The notes: generated by a model not told the origin, from the sequence alone. DNA of 64,000 nucleotides from Centroberyx gerrardi (GCF_048128805.1 NC_136000.1:13784854-13848853); one strand, 5' to 3'. Shown: positions 47,891 through 60,554, counted from the stretch's first letter. A program made the numbers and translations.

Positions 47891-50800
47891 GTAAGCCTAT
47901 GTGTTCCCCCCCTCCCTGCCTCTCCCTGGTGTGAAGTGGTGCAGACACACGCTCCAACCACAAACCAGGCTGAATGAGGAGGATCCTAAGGCATGTGGGA
48001 AAGTCCCAGGCACCACTTCAGTCTACCAAGGGCCAACTGTTTCCTGTCCCCCTACAGGCCCCAGGGTTAGAGCAGGCTGTCAAGGCCATATCCATAATAT
48101 CCTCCATACTGCGGCATGAATGGAGCCTGGCCTAGGGTGGGATCTCCACAGCAGCCCCAGACGCAGAGCAGATATCTGCACACTTCACTGCTGGGGCCCT
48201 GTAGACATTTTACCCCACTGGAGCGGTGAATATCTTATGAGCACCATGGAGGTGGATCAAAACATTTGAGCTCACTGACACTACGGCACTTCCTCAGGAT
48301 AGTTCTGTTCCAACACAACAGTATCAGGTGATTAAACATCCTAGGGGAGCCGTATTGATATTCAAAACACCACCACCAACAGATGGCATATTAATCATTA
48401 ATTGCTTCTCCACCATTTTTGTTTGATCTAGAGCACAAAATTCTGGGCTAATTTAGCTCCACAGTCCTGCTTGGTGTTGATAGCTACACTATGTATTAGC
48501 GTAGAGGGAACCTATCATTTACTTCCAAAATTACAGTAATACACCACTCTCTATTCCAACAAAACCTGTTGGACATGAAGCAAGCTGTACTCTATTATAT
48601 CAGCTAGCTAATTTGAGCAACACATCATTATTTTAGAGCAAAGCGTTTTGAAGATCCCATGCTAATTAAATTACAACACTGGTTTTAATCAGCATCATGA
48701 TGTTGTTGTCATTATACGCCTGATAACTAATTACAATGTACAAAAGTATCCGTAAATAAAATGAAAATACTAATTGAATAAAAGAACTCTGTGTGCCCTT
48801 TGACTCACACAGTGGAAATGTGCGGGAGAACAGCCTCAGATTACCTCTGCCAAATGAGTGTGCAAGCTGAGGCAAGAGCTGTCAAGAAACTCTTCTCCCC
48901 TCCCTAATTCTCTCCTCTCTTCTTCACCCCTCTCCTCCCAGTCCAAACCACTCTGCTCTCCTCCAGCGGACTGGCAGGAGGTCAGCATTAGGCCGATCCC
49001 CAGCAGCCCCAGCAGGGAGCTGCTGTCAACAAGCAACAAGGATAGCTTGAACATTGAGGGCAATACTGTGGCACGCCAAGGTCATGAGGAATCACTCAAC
49101 CCAGAACTGACCAGCAGCATGGTCTGGAGGAGATGGAGCTGTCATGGTTCGGGCCTCCTAATGAGATACCACCACTACATTCGTATAAATGTGCACCATG
49201 CTGCTACTACCGGTCATGTAGAAAAGTAAAGTCTGTTTAGAAATGTCAGGTTAATCTAAAACCACTATTATACTTATATCTATATAGTATTTGGGATAGA
49301 AAGTAATAAAAATTGCATTTCCTCACTTGCATTGATACTTTTAATTATAATTTTTAATTCGAGTCCAGAGAGTAATGTATAGTAAATCATTTTACTCAAG
49401 TATTTTGTTTCCTTGTTGACCATGCAGAACACATCACAGTTCATCTCCTGCTCCATTCCTCTCTGCTCTCAGCTCAGTTTCTGTCGTTTAACTGCATTTC
49501 TCAGACAAGTCTGCCCTCTGCAGGTTAAAACAAAAATCATTTTTATTTTCTACGCACACTTGAGCAGCCCTGTGATTAAGCATGGTGCTGTCTGACATTT
49601 TTTCAGCCAAGAGGCAGCCTTCTGGGCAAAGTGTCCATCACTCTTGAGAGGTGTCAGAGGTTAAATGACATCTCTACTCTGCATTCATTTTGTTAAGGGG
49701 CCTCAGAAATGGCTCATCGGGAAATCTCAATTAACATAGAGACAAATCTACAGCACAAAGGTGCAATCATACCCAGACACTCAGGCGTGGATCAAGGCTG
49801 TGGAGAAACACAGGGGAATAGCAGATGAAAGAGGTACAGATTAAGCTGTTTACTAAGGTGACATGAAAAGGTGTTTTAGCTCTGTATTCAGCTTAATGAG
49901 GTAGAGAGACTGGAGGTTATCTTATTAGATATTCAGAGCTGCCAGTTCACAGCCTTTTACATCCTCTCCTCCACATCAAAAGAAAGAACTCACAATTTTC
50001 TGGCAAGGTGATGTCTATGTATAGTGTGGTCTCTGTAGATTAAATTAACATAACTGCTTCATTGACAGGCTCACTTGGGCACTAACTAGTTAAAGTGAGG
50101 TCTCAACACTATTGGTATGTATTGCAGCTCCATAAAATATGAATTAGAATCCCTGTGGCTTGGAACTGAACAAACTGTGGACTTCCCTACACTTAACAGT
50201 GCCAAATCATTTTCATCAATCAACTCTTTTGGTGCTAGGGGGGCTACTACCTCTCACAATAGACAATGTCTTGCTTTGCTAATTCATTGCTTGTCCACAG
50301 TATGTTATTGGATTATAAGACCAAATAAAACAAGCAATGATAATGCCTGAAAAAGTGTGGACTAATTGGACAGACGGGGAGAAGGGGTTGGAAGAGGAGG
50401 GGGGAGACAGAGGAGGCTGGATGGATGGAGCAGTGGTGCAGACAAGACCTCCTGCAGTTTAGGCCAGACTCTCCTCTCACATCAGAACAAAATGGGGGTT
50501 GGGAGGTTCCTGTTTCAGCTGAGAAAAAGGTTTGTCACACAGATGATAAACCCAATGTGTAAATTGAGTAAAGGCCTCAACACGCTCTGAAGCCTCCACA
50601 ATTTTTCACTCTCCCACTGCGTAAGATCCTGTGCACAAAACCACTACTACACCGCATTGAAAACAGATGGATGAAACAGCCCTTTCCCTTTATTTGGACT
50701 GCTCTCTGTTATTGGAAAGAATTTCAGTAAGAATTACCAAATCTGGCTGCCTTTCAGGAAAACAAATGGACACAGATGTAGTTTTCCATTTTACAGGCTG

Positions 50801-53214
50801 TTTATGTCTTGCAAATTCCTCCTCCAGAAGAGCGGGGTATGTTCTTTCATGTTTTAATGGCTCCGAGTGACCGCAGCCCTTTGTGGCAAATGCATTTTCC
50901 AATACTAATGACATACAGTCACACACCGCTCTGGCAGCAGTGTGCTACTAAGGCTCTGTGCCCACTGTGTAATTAGTCTACCACTAACTCATAGTCTGGG
51001 GAAACATTCACAACCACATTAAACACTGACGGTTTTTCACCTCAGAGAGCCCAAAGCAGATGGATACGCTCTGGAGGAATCATATAGAGAGTACAAATGG
51101 CTTTTATCAGTCAGTTAAACTGATAACATTTGCTGTCTAATAGGACGGGGTTCTCACTGGTCCCTGCAGGAGTTTGTCTTGAGTTTATGGTCAATCTAGA
51201 CTGAAAGAACCTGGAAGCCCAACAAGGATGGATGACAATCTGTTTTATTGGCATTACATGTCCACAGTAACTTAATCCCTCCCTGGAGTGATTGTCTGTA
51301 ATCCGCAGCTGTGAAAAAAAAATGAACTCTGAAAAGTCATAGGAGCCTGTAGTGTCAGTGGCAATCCTGAAAAATCAGTCATCCACAGTACCTCAAAGAA
51401 ACACCATTGTACACTGCAAACCACAGTATTGAATTTTTTTGTAGTGATGCAAGACTATGTTGGTCTATGGTTGATATGTGCAATGCTGCCATCTGGTGGC
51501 TATCACACCACACTGCATCAAATCAAACATTACATATTAGCTTATTTACTGTTATACATAAAATAGAAATTCCTTGCCACAGTCTCTTGGGTCACTTGGG
51601 AAAGAGAAGCATGCATTTATCTGAACGCATAGAGATGCTAGAGAACATTGCCTGAATATTCTGTTAAAGTCTGGCAGTGATTATCCCCAAATAACAATGA
51701 ACTCAGGACAGTGAGGGCATTTCTGATCCCTTTTCCAACCGGCTACTCCAGATCTGTCTCAAGTGTGTCTTTAGATTCCCAGATCAGAACAGAGAGGGGA
51801 GAAAACCTGCTGAAGCAATCACTCCGACCTGAACCACCCTCATTATCCATGGTTGTGTCATGCATATGTGTCTCTCAGCAATAGCCTAACGACAGCACTA
51901 AGGCTCTGTGTCACCAAGGTCACATGAAAGCCTTCCCACTGGAAAACAGACCAGAGGAAGCCCTCTCGGTGACCCAGCCACTTATGCTGTGTGTAAAGTG
52001 TTAATCACAGCAGTGAATGGGGCCAAGAAAGACACAGGCACTGAGGTATCTCCCTGAACGAATCTCCAGAGAAGACTTATGGCTGTTGCGTGTCAATCTT
52101 TCTGGTGGGCTGTTAAATGCCATCACAGTGCTGTGATCTTAAAACACACTCGCAGTAATCTGAGGCAAGCCAGTGAACAGGCATATGGTCTTGGTTACGG
52201 CTAGGGAAATGGGATTAAAGGAAATTCTTCTTGAAACACACTGAATTGTACTTGCCATAACTACTGAGAACAGTTGACACTGATGAAACCACAAATCACT
52301 GAGTCTGAAAGTAATATTTAGCCTCTCCTTTTCATGTCAAGAAAGTCACAATAATGGAAAAGAAGAAAGGCTGGGAGTATTCGACTGAACAAATTTAAGT
52401 GCAGAGAGGTGAGAGGAGGAAGGGGTTTTGGCCAAGTTTCAATAGCATATTAAGTTTCTTTCCTCTACAAAATACCCTCGGTGCACCACATGATTTCCAT
52501 CACTGCGATGTGACATTCCACCATTAGTGCCAGGAGACTTTACTTTGGTGAATCTATCCCGCTCAAACCGAGAGAGGAGGAAAACAGAGAAACTCGTCCC
52601 AGCCAATAGAAGTCTAAGAGGAAAAAGCTCACAGGTGTCAATGTTATCCCAGAGCTTGGCCACATCCACCACTTTGCTTTAAAATATAATTTTTACTAGC
52701 TGCATTAATAAAGGCTTTGAGGTAGAACTACTGCACAAAGCCCACATTCCTTTTAAAAGTGTTTAAATTAAGACCACATGTCCACATGTGTAAGCAATAG
52801 CTCAAGAGTTGTGTTTGAATAACAGAAGTGCAACTGTATAAACCACCTACTCTTAATAAACTTTATAGTTTCTCAAAATACTAACCAAACATGGCTCCTC
52901 TCTGAAATGTCTGGCTTTTCAGACAAAATGTAAAGCTCAACAAGCTTTCAGTGTTCATACCCGTACCATCATTCATTACTACCTAGTGCCTGTAGCTAGG
53001 ATTTAAGCTAACCAGCATGTCTTTCAATGTTGTTGAGAACCAGCTTCCCAACTCATGCATAAATCCACTCAAAGCGCATTTTCCATGAGTATTAAACCAA
53101 GGGGAACTCCAATATACTTAAGTTAGAACAGCCTCATGTCATTTGAGCAATATATCTAGTCTGTCAGTAACAAAATGAGTTGAATCAGCTTCAAAACAGA
53201 GATGGACTGACAAA

Positions 53215-53619
53215 TAGAGAATGAAAAACTTTTATTAGAAAATGACAACAGCCAACAAGACAAATTTAGCCAGCATTTGAACCAAAAAGGAAAAAAAAAA
53301 AACATGATGAAATTCCTTTTCAAAAGATCTTGGTAAACACCAGACAAAACAAGTATCATAGAAACTAAAAAGTGGTACTCAAGAACATACCAATACAGGA
53401 ACAGCGTTCTCAGCAGCTTTCCACATGAAAGTAAATGATTTTGTCCAGGGATTAGTGTGACATCTTGGACTGATTCTTATAAACGCTCCTCAGTAATCGT
53501 CAGAGACCTCCCACAATCTGTTCTCCAAAGGCTTTTTGTGAAATCACATCCTTTCAATGGGTAAGAACATCATCTCCAAACTTCAACGGACAATGCCTCA
53601 ATTCCTAATAAAATAAACC
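53215..53619 (-). other. morf4l1: morf4l1 3' UTR (approximate end)
   Basis: About 400 nt run from the stop to the first well-placed AATAAA (plus tttatt, 53231-53236). The cleavage point is inferred to lie 10-30 nt beyond that hexamer. Confidence 0.6.
53231..53236 (-). terminator. morf4l1: morf4l1 poly(A) signal AATAAA
   Basis: Canonical AATAAA on the minus strand about 385 nt after the stop codon. Confidence 0.6.
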
Positions 53620-53704
53620 TTAAACTGCCTTGCGGTGGTACTCTGGAGGGGCGACTTCGTAGTCACTTGCATTGAAAAGTGATGCAGAGTTCTTTACAAG
53701 GTAC
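53620..53704 (-). CDS. morf4l1: morf4l1 exon 12 (stop codon)
   Basis: 85 nt: [20 protein letters not shown] then EYHRKAV and TAA at 53622-53620. Confidence 0.96.
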
Positions 53705-56700
53705 CTGGAACGGAGCAAAAATAATGAATTTCACACTGTTGAAATTATGAATCAAGAGCAGCCTTATTGACACAGCTTTGTGAAGCCTCGAGTACTCACT
53801 TGAGGAAGTCTTGTAGATAGCTGAGCAGCAGTGCAAGGCTCTTCTCATCCAGGGGAGTGTAAGCCAGCATGGCTCCAATTCTCACTGGCAAAACCAAAGA
53901 TAAGGGGAATATAAAAACATTACATTACCTCTTACCAAAGATCAACCGCAGATTAGACTAGCACCGCACTCTTTAAATATGTTCCCTGGATTGACTTCTA
54001 ATGTCTGTGTGCAGTTCTAGTTGCCATGGCTTAAACTGACTTCATCCATAACTCTGGGAACAAAGCGTAAATGTGGATATATCTGTTATTTCTGAATAGG
54101 TAACATTCTTATCTTTCATTTCCACCAATTCATGCAGGTACAAGACAACCATAGGGGGTTAGGAAAGTGTTATGAGCGCTTCAATTCTAAAAAGATGAGT
54201 TCATCAATTTTCAGTTTTACATTTTTAAAACATTGTAACTGTCAAATTTTACTCATTGAAGCCAGAATGAATTTCAAAATATTATCCAAGAATTTTGAGG
54301 GTTTTTCGTCTGGGCAATCAAAACATGAGTTTAGAAACATATTGCCTGTCGAAAAAGGCAATTATTTGCAAATGCAATGCTTTACACTGCCAGTCTAAAA
54401 TGTGGCAGTTTCTGTGAAAAGTTTCCAAAAAGCTTGGGCACAAATATCCTGATTTTCTTTTCCCTAAGATAAAGACGATTACATATGGGGTGCATGTCTT
54501 CTTCTAAAACCTATGTGCTGCAATGTGTGATAGGGACACTATCAAAAAAGATGCCAAGATATGAAACCAGAATCTTTTTACACTGAATTTCTGCACATGG
54601 TTTCATTTATAGATACCTCATTTTGCTAATTATATCATAGAGAATATACTTCACATGGGTCTCAGACAAAAATATGAACACTTTTTTTTATTGTGTAGGT
54701 GTTTGTACCGAAGAGTCTGAGTAGGTGAGGAGCCCCATAGATCTGAGACATAGACGTATCTGGGTGGTTGGCCAGGATATCTGCATACTGCGGCCTCTCA
54801 AATTTGTAGAGAAGTTGTGTCCCCAGCATGACATTGAAATATTCCCGGATGCCAGCAACCACCTCATTCACAGCAAATTCCCTGGAGAGGAGACAAACAA
54901 TGAAGTCTCCATGACAGACAGTGCTAGATCACGGATGAAACAGACCTCATTTACAGGACGCATGACAGCAAATAGACAGAGGATATTGCAAAATAGTGTT
55001 AATGTGTGGCCTGTATGATCTACAACAGGCTAGTAAGTATGGAAAAACATATCTAGGGGAGAATGACAAGTAACTCTTACAAGGGGAGAATTTGTTCTTT
55101 TACAACAAAATGTATTCATGTGTATTTTACTTGCTGTCAGAGTTTCCTCTTGATTTTTTGTAGCTTGCATAATCTTCAAGGACTGCATCAACGTTCTTTT
55201 TGGCAGGCAGGTGGAAAAGCTGAAGATTCAAATATATAAATAAAATAACAAGCAAACAGAAAAAAACATTAGAAACTTCATAGTGTAAAAGCATGTAACG
55301 GTATTACTGATATTATACAGCAAAAAAACACAATGCTGTGAAATGACTATACAAACTCTCTGGTCACTAACCTGCTTTTGCCGTGTAATTAGGTCCCAGT
55401 CATCCACAAGCCATGGTTTCAACTCTTCTGGGATTTTTACTTTAACCTCCACTCGGTTTATGAAGGTCTCCTCCTGAACACACAGGAATAAACGATGAGA
55501 GGCCGTCCTTTACAGTAACGTTTGAACAGTAAGAGTTATTGTAAGAACGACTGAAGCAATGGTAAGACACAAGCAAATGTTTAAAAAAACAAATGTAAAA
55601 AAATCCTTTATTTTTGAATGTGTTATTCTTCCACCATGAACTATAGCCCTTGAACGGTAGCTCGAGAAAGTGGTTGCTTAGCAACAGGTAATTACTGCAA
55701 CTCTACAATCTAACGATCAATAACAATCAGGCCTACATTTCATTCCAATACTTAGAAATCGTCCATTTTATGTGCCGATATGAATGCTGAATCTAAAATA
55801 AGTTATGTGGTCACAGGTGCGTGTTTATTAATTTTACAACGGCTTCGAGTGGGACTCATCCAATCAAAACTGAAGGCCAGTTCCACCCAGTTCATGACAG
55901 TTTTTTCAATCTAGAACCAACATTAACCTCAACCCAACCTATAACTACACAGTATTGAGCTGCTTACTCAATTACTTCCAGTGCGGCTCAATATTATTTG
56001 ACCTTAACTGGCAAATCAAAGAACCACATACCAAAAAAAATCATGTGTAAAAATACTGAAGTGGATTTAGAAACTTACGCTTTCAACAGTTGGGTCGACA
56101 CGCGCCCTCTTCTTGCGTGGAGGGTGGGCTGGGTCTCCCCCTGAACTAGTCCCCTCTCCCGCTCCTGGAGCTGGACGGACAGAGAGGAACAAAAGACATC
56201 AAGATTACTGTGGCAGAACTCGTCACGACTGTGGCTTTGTTACTTTTGATGATTCCTGATTATAATGAATTGCAGTTCCTAATAATAATTGGATTGCACT
56301 TGTGCACAAACCTGCTGAATGTGCGAGGAACTTTGAATTACAGAAGTGCAGAAAAAGTTTTCCAACATGCATTTAACATTTAGAGTATCAAGGTTTTGTG
56401 TTGACAGATTACACTGACATAGTAGAACCTATAACTTCATGCAAACAGTGTCAAATATGCAAATACACAGCATTCAAATCATACTTACTTTTCTGTTTGT
56501 TCTTTTTGGTTTTCCTAGAAGACAAAAAAATAATTTGGAGTCATTTAAATTGCAGAAAACAAAAGCAAAGATATTAGGGATGTAAAGAAATTTGGCATAA
56601 GACATCACAGATAATGACAGGTATACCACAAAGGTCTTGGAAAAGGGAATGTACAGGAAAACAACTTGCACTCACACATCATTTTTCTGCGATGCAGCAG

Positions 56701-58432
56701 GTATCTTCTTATTTGGTGCAACACCCCTCATCCTTCCTTCTACATAATGGTCTCTGAACAAAAGTCGGCAGAAGAAAATACGTTTAATAACTTGGGTAAT
56801 AATTTAAGAATGCATTCATTATTCATATAAAATACAGTCTGTTTTCAGGGATTTCCTGGCTTTTAGAGGCTTGAGGGCTAAAGTTGACAATGTTTCCTGC
56901 AGTATGTGATGTCAGGTCAATGCTAGTTAATAAGTGACTGAAAGTTCACCCATCAGAATCCATACATAAAATAGTATTGGCCAAGCTCATGGGTGTATCT
57001 TTTTATTTCCAATATCAAGAATCTGTTATTAAGATTGACTTATGTATACTGTGTAATGAAGACTGTTTTTACATAGTTATACATTCTCACATTAAACCAC
57101 ATTTGCAAGTCATGAAAAACATTCATATTTAGAAAGATTTTAATTTCTAGGTGTGTGACTGTGCTGTGACTGTTGGACAAGCATGTACTTGTGCTTTTTC
57201 ATGTCTGGTTTCTTTACCTTCAAAGCAAAAACCTAACGTCAACGAAAGAGAGAAGTGACTCACTGATTAGCCCTCTGAAGCTCTTTCTGTTTCTGCAGAT
57301 TACTGTCCACATACTTAAGCACTCGGCTTTCAGGAACCCATTCGTCCCAACTGGAAAATATAAAACATCAAGACATGAGTCAAGCACTTGTGTAATCTTT
57401 ACTGCACAAATCTAAGACATATGATATATTTTTGTAACCAAAAACTTACTTCTTATTCCACCCACTATAATGAATGAAGTATTTGATTTGCTTGTCCTTG
57501 ATGTTTATTTTAACACACTGAAAAAGAGAGATATGATCAATTGTTAAAACACATTTATAGATGAGGACCACATGATCAGGAGAGACAGACACTAACTAGA
57601 CAGCCTAGTGGCCTACCTTAGCTTCGTAGAGTAATGGCCCATGAAAACACAGCACTCTTTCACCTGAACAGAGTGTCAGTCAATTAAAAGGTCAGCATGA
57701 GAGCAGTCTACTTGCACATAGATAAGATGAAAGCTCTCGCCTAGGTTTCCCAATACATAAATTGAATAAGCCATAAAAACAATTTACACTTATATAACAC
57801 CTTTTATTAAATTCACGAATATAGCGTATATTAGAAACGATCATTAATCTCTCTCGGACGTTCAAGTACAGCAATTAAACTCAGATTTATGAATGGCTTG
57901 GCAAAGGAAGCTCGCTTAAACACACAGGCCACTGCCCACTACTTGCAAAACATAAGAAACAAACCTGATATAACAACATTAGGCAAAGATCTGGCCACAC
58001 AGCAGGCTGGCTGGGACCCTGAGATCATAAGCTAACTATAAACTAGCACAGATAGGTGATCAGTAAGGAGCTAACGTTGTGTGAATGAATTAACTTCAGC
58101 ACAAGCTAGCTAACGTTTTCAGTTGCTGCAACAACAGTAATCAAATTCAAAGCATTTACTTTGTGGGTATGGCACTGTTACACTGTGTTAATGATAGAAT
58201 CAAACTGAAAATGAAACGAATGAAATTACACCTGTTTTTATTCAGAGCAACTACGCTGAAAGCTAACGTTAGCTATTGAACGGCGGGAGGGTGTTTGCAT
58301 TGATTCAGCTAGCTAACCTGAATGACTTGCCAATGGTTCTTGCGTTGGCCTTCGCCAGAGATATATCAGAAGTTAAATAGACAGTTCGTTACCTTCTTGA
58401 AATTTAGGTTTAGGGTCCTGTTTCGGCGCCAT
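53620..58432 (-). CDS. morf4l1: Mortality factor 4-like protein 1 (MRG15), complete, 12 exons
   Basis: MRG15 is a nuclear chromodomain protein that reads methylated H3K36 and is a subunit of the NuA4/TIP60 acetyltransferase and SIN3-HDAC complexes; it also links to PALB2 in homologous recombination. Twelve exons join to 972 nt, 323 residues plus TAA. Residues about 12-60 form the chromo barrel domain ([39 protein letters not shown]). A lysine-rich linker follows, with the NLS RKKRAR near 134-139. The C-terminal MRG domain runs from about residue 150 to the end and finishes [10 protein letters not shown]. The length equals the 323-residue short human isoform, and the sequence differs from it mostly in the linker. 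Introns are compact except those next to exons 7 and 10. All junctions are GT-AG and phase-consistent. Its 5' end faces the Tc1 remnant. Confidence 0.97.
53800..53884 (-). CDS. morf4l1: morf4l1 exon 11, MRG domain
   Basis: 85 nt: [20 protein letters not shown] then SYLQDFL and a split Lys. Confidence 0.95.
54709..54881 (-). CDS. morf4l1: morf4l1 exon 10, MRG domain
   Basis: 173 nt: [20 protein letters not shown] onward to [10 protein letters not shown] and a split Val. It is the largest coding exon. Confidence 0.96.
55131..55219 (-). CDS. morf4l1: morf4l1 exon 9, MRG domain
   Basis: 89 nt: [20 protein letters not shown] then KKSRGNSDS and a split Lys. Confidence 0.95.
55372..55473 (-). CDS. 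morf4l1: morf4l1 exon 8, MRG domain start
   Basis: 102 nt, 34 codons: [20 protein letters not shown] then [14 protein letters not shown]. Confidence 0.96.
56079..56170 (-). CDS. morf4l1: morf4l1 exon 7, linker with NLS
   Basis: 92 nt: [20 protein letters not shown] then [10 protein letters not shown]. It contains the basic nuclear localisation signal. Confidence 0.95.
56489..56514 (-). CDS. morf4l1: morf4l1 exon 6, 26-nt linker exon
   Basis: 26 nt encoding KTKKNKQK with split codons at both ends. The acceptor is TTCTAG and the donor GTAAGT. Confidence 0.93.
56676..56753 (-). CDS. morf4l1: morf4l1 exon 5, linker
   Basis: 78 nt: [20 protein letters not shown] then SQKND and a split Val. The donor GTGAG is chosen over a GT two bases earlier because it keeps the frame. 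Confidence 0.92.
57264..57350 (-). CDS. morf4l1: morf4l1 exon 4, end of chromodomain
   Basis: 87 nt: [20 protein letters not shown] then QKELQRAN. The intron separating it from exon 3 is only 99 bp. Confidence 0.95.
57450..57517 (-). CDS. morf4l1: morf4l1 exon 3, chromodomain
   Basis: 68 nt: [20 protein letters not shown] then NK and a split Asn. It contains aromatic residues of the methyl-lysine pocket. The donor is GTAAGT. Confidence 0.95.
57617..57663 (-). CDS. morf4l1: morf4l1 exon 2, chromodomain
   Basis: 47 nt: completes Gly, then [15 protein letters not shown]. The acceptor is TTCAG and the donor GTAGGC. Confidence 0.95.
58393..58432 (-). CDS. morf4l1: morf4l1 exon 1 (start codon)
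   Basis: 40 nt: [13 protein letters not shown] plus the first base of Gly. The donor is GTAACG. Confidence 0.95.
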
Positions 58433-58600
58433 TCACAGATTAAACGAGCAAAATATCTGAAAAATCAAATGCAGGCATCGCCAGCTCCCATTCCAGTCAG
58501 AAACGGCGCCGCACTTTAACGTCACGTCCACCGCTGACGTATTAGTAGTGCGACCAAGGAGGATGCTGTTGGTTCTTTTTTCTATGGTTGGTTCTAAAGT
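58433..58600 (-). promoter_or_regulatory. morf4l1: morf4l1 5' UTR and promoter with two CRE half-sites
   Basis: The first 100-170 bp upstream of the ATG contain two TGACGT half-sites, one on each strand (minus at 58519-58524, plus at 58535-58540), in a CG-containing block. No TATA box is seen. The layout suits a housekeeping-type promoter with ATF/CREB input; the role is inferred. Confidence 0.5.
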
Positions 58601-58739
58601 AAAGGGTTTAAAATTAGTTACAATGTTACCCTATTAATTTGTGTGACGTGAAAAAATAACTGTTTTCTTGGACCTCTTTACCATTCTGTGTAAAAGTGCT
58701 AAGTTTCAGTCTACGTTTTCTGATGAAATGTTTAAACGC

Positions 58740-59922
58740 TGGTATGATTTAGGGAAGCCCTACCTTTCCTACAATCAGGATGAAGGAGGTGGAAATGTGC
58801 TTCACACTGCACTGCAGAACGTCCCACAAGAGTTCAGCAATGTTTACATCTGGTGATTGGGGCGGCTTGGGGAGTGTATGGGGGCGTTATCATCTTTCAT
58901 GTGGGACTTTCAAGTGTTTGCACCACAAGGTGCCCCTGGTCCTGGAAAATAACCTCATATTCCTTGGCACGACCATGCAGAGCAACCATCAGACCTAATG
59001 ACTCCCACAGCACTGCCCATACATTACAGATCCAACACAATGTTTCACAATTGACAACAGACATCGTGTGTTGAAGGCATCCTTTGGCTTCCTCCAAATG
59101 TAAACCCCTCCGGATGTAGGAAAAAGGGTGAAAGACAACTCATCAGACCGTATTACTTTTTTTCCATTGCTCAGGGCTCCAGGTTTTGTGCTTCTTACAC
59201 CAAGTTATGCGTCTTTGTGCATTGTCCTCAGATATAAGGGGTTTGCAAATGGCAGCCCTACCATGAATACCAGCTTTGTGAAGCGCACAATGAACAGTTT
59301 TATTCAGACTGTCACAGAGGTGTTGATTTAACTTAGTGCTAATTTTTTGAGGCCATAGTTTTGTGGTGTTTTGCAACTATCCTATTAAAGTGACAATCAT
59401 TTTAAAGGTTTTTCAACTCTTATCACCAATTGATATAACACAATAGCAATTCAACCCATATCCATTTCATAAAATCTTTTATATTTGCTGTTCTAAACCC
59501 ACAATGTCGTGTAGGACTTTCCCAGGAAAAATCCTGTGTTGCAGAGGAAGTGATGCGTTTGAAGTTTCTGGCAGCAGCAACAGCGGTTTGAACTAAGTTG
59601 ACACGATAGTCACCATGGCTGAACAAACAAAGAAAAGAGCGGCACCTACAGAAGCTCAAACTTTATCAACAGAAAATCCAGGGAAAAAGACGTCACAGCA
59701 CTGGCCACACCGTTTGATAGCCAAATGATCTCTGGGTCACTTGGCAATCAAGTGCAGTGAAAAACCACCACAGCAAAGACCGCTTAGCACCAAAAGATGG
59801 AGACAAAATAAAACAGCAAGGTTTCTTTCCACATCAAATATTTCTGCAGTTTTTCTGACCAATGCACTTACAATTTGGGAACCAACTATTTGGCCTCTTT
59901 GGAACTCTGTTAGCTCCTTCAT
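58740..59922 (-). pseudogene. Broken Tc1-like DNA transposon transposase
   Basis: The minus strand carries Tc1/mariner transposase pieces in order. An N-terminal helix-turn-helix start lies at 59790-59922 (KELTEFQRGQIVG). A middle part lies at 59110-59376 (TVHCALHKAGIHGRAAICKP, WCKKHKTWSPEQWKK, SFTLFPTSGGVYIW). The end of the catalytic part lies at 58740-59050 (LHGRAKEYEVIFQD, KPPQSPDVN, ELLWDVLQ). Frameshifts and stops break it in several places, and about 400 bp of unrelated sequence separates the first two parts. It cannot encode an active enzyme. Terminal inverted repeats were not located. Confidence 0.85.
59390..59789 (+). other. Unidentified insert within the Tc1 remnant
   Basis: About 400 bp with no transposase similarity that I can read. 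On the plus strand it includes a short frame starting MAEQTKKRAAPTEAQTLSTE at 59614. It may be a second element inserted into the Tc1 copy, or transposase sequence decayed past recognition. Confidence 0.35.
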
Positions 59923-60554
59923 GTTACTTTTAAAATTCTAAATGTGATCATCAGACCTTGTGAGGGGACACTGTGTGGGGGAACAAGGAGCTGAAGATAT
60001 TTTTGACTCCATTGTTTGTTTTTACTACACCAGTCCTTCACTTTCTACAGTTTAAGTTCCCAGTGTGATTTCTAAGTAGCCCAATTTGTCAGGAAAACCT
60101 TGGACCTGGTGGTTTTAGGGAGGATGAGCACATTCATCTTCCCCATTCTTTTTGGAGATAAAGACAATTGGAGATGCCAAAGGTATGATGGTTTCTATGA
60201 CCAAACCAGGTTTCAGCATATTCATGCAAAAGCTGAAGCTCACAAGACTCCTGATATAGACCAGACCTGGCTCAGACAGTGATTCTACATGATTCTTGGG
60301 TGATGTTGTAAACTGCCTTAAGTACCAGATGGGTGGGAGTTATTGTGTCAGTCACATTGCAATACTTTCAATTGATATTCAAAAAGTTGCCTTTGATTTT
60401 TTAAGCTTTCTGTTGCTCATTCTATAGCCCTGTGTGACAAACACTGCCAATTTAGCACTCCCAACCAGATGAAACCAAATGCTCATTTGTTTTATTTGAC
60501 CTATTTTTGGTACATACTAAGATAGACTGGTAGTGTTTCCTTTCAGGAGGCAGG

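Larger units (their letters stand above)
27934..53214. other. Intergenic region between tle3 and morf4l1, part 2
   Basis: About 25 kb without a recognisable protein gene. Apart from the repeats and candidates listed, it is unique, moderately AT-rich DNA. Patches with clustered homeodomain-type cores occur around 31300-31440, 36480-36600, 38690-39120 and 40840-40930. Open frames in it are short, overlap on both strands and resemble no family I know. Confidence 0.7.
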
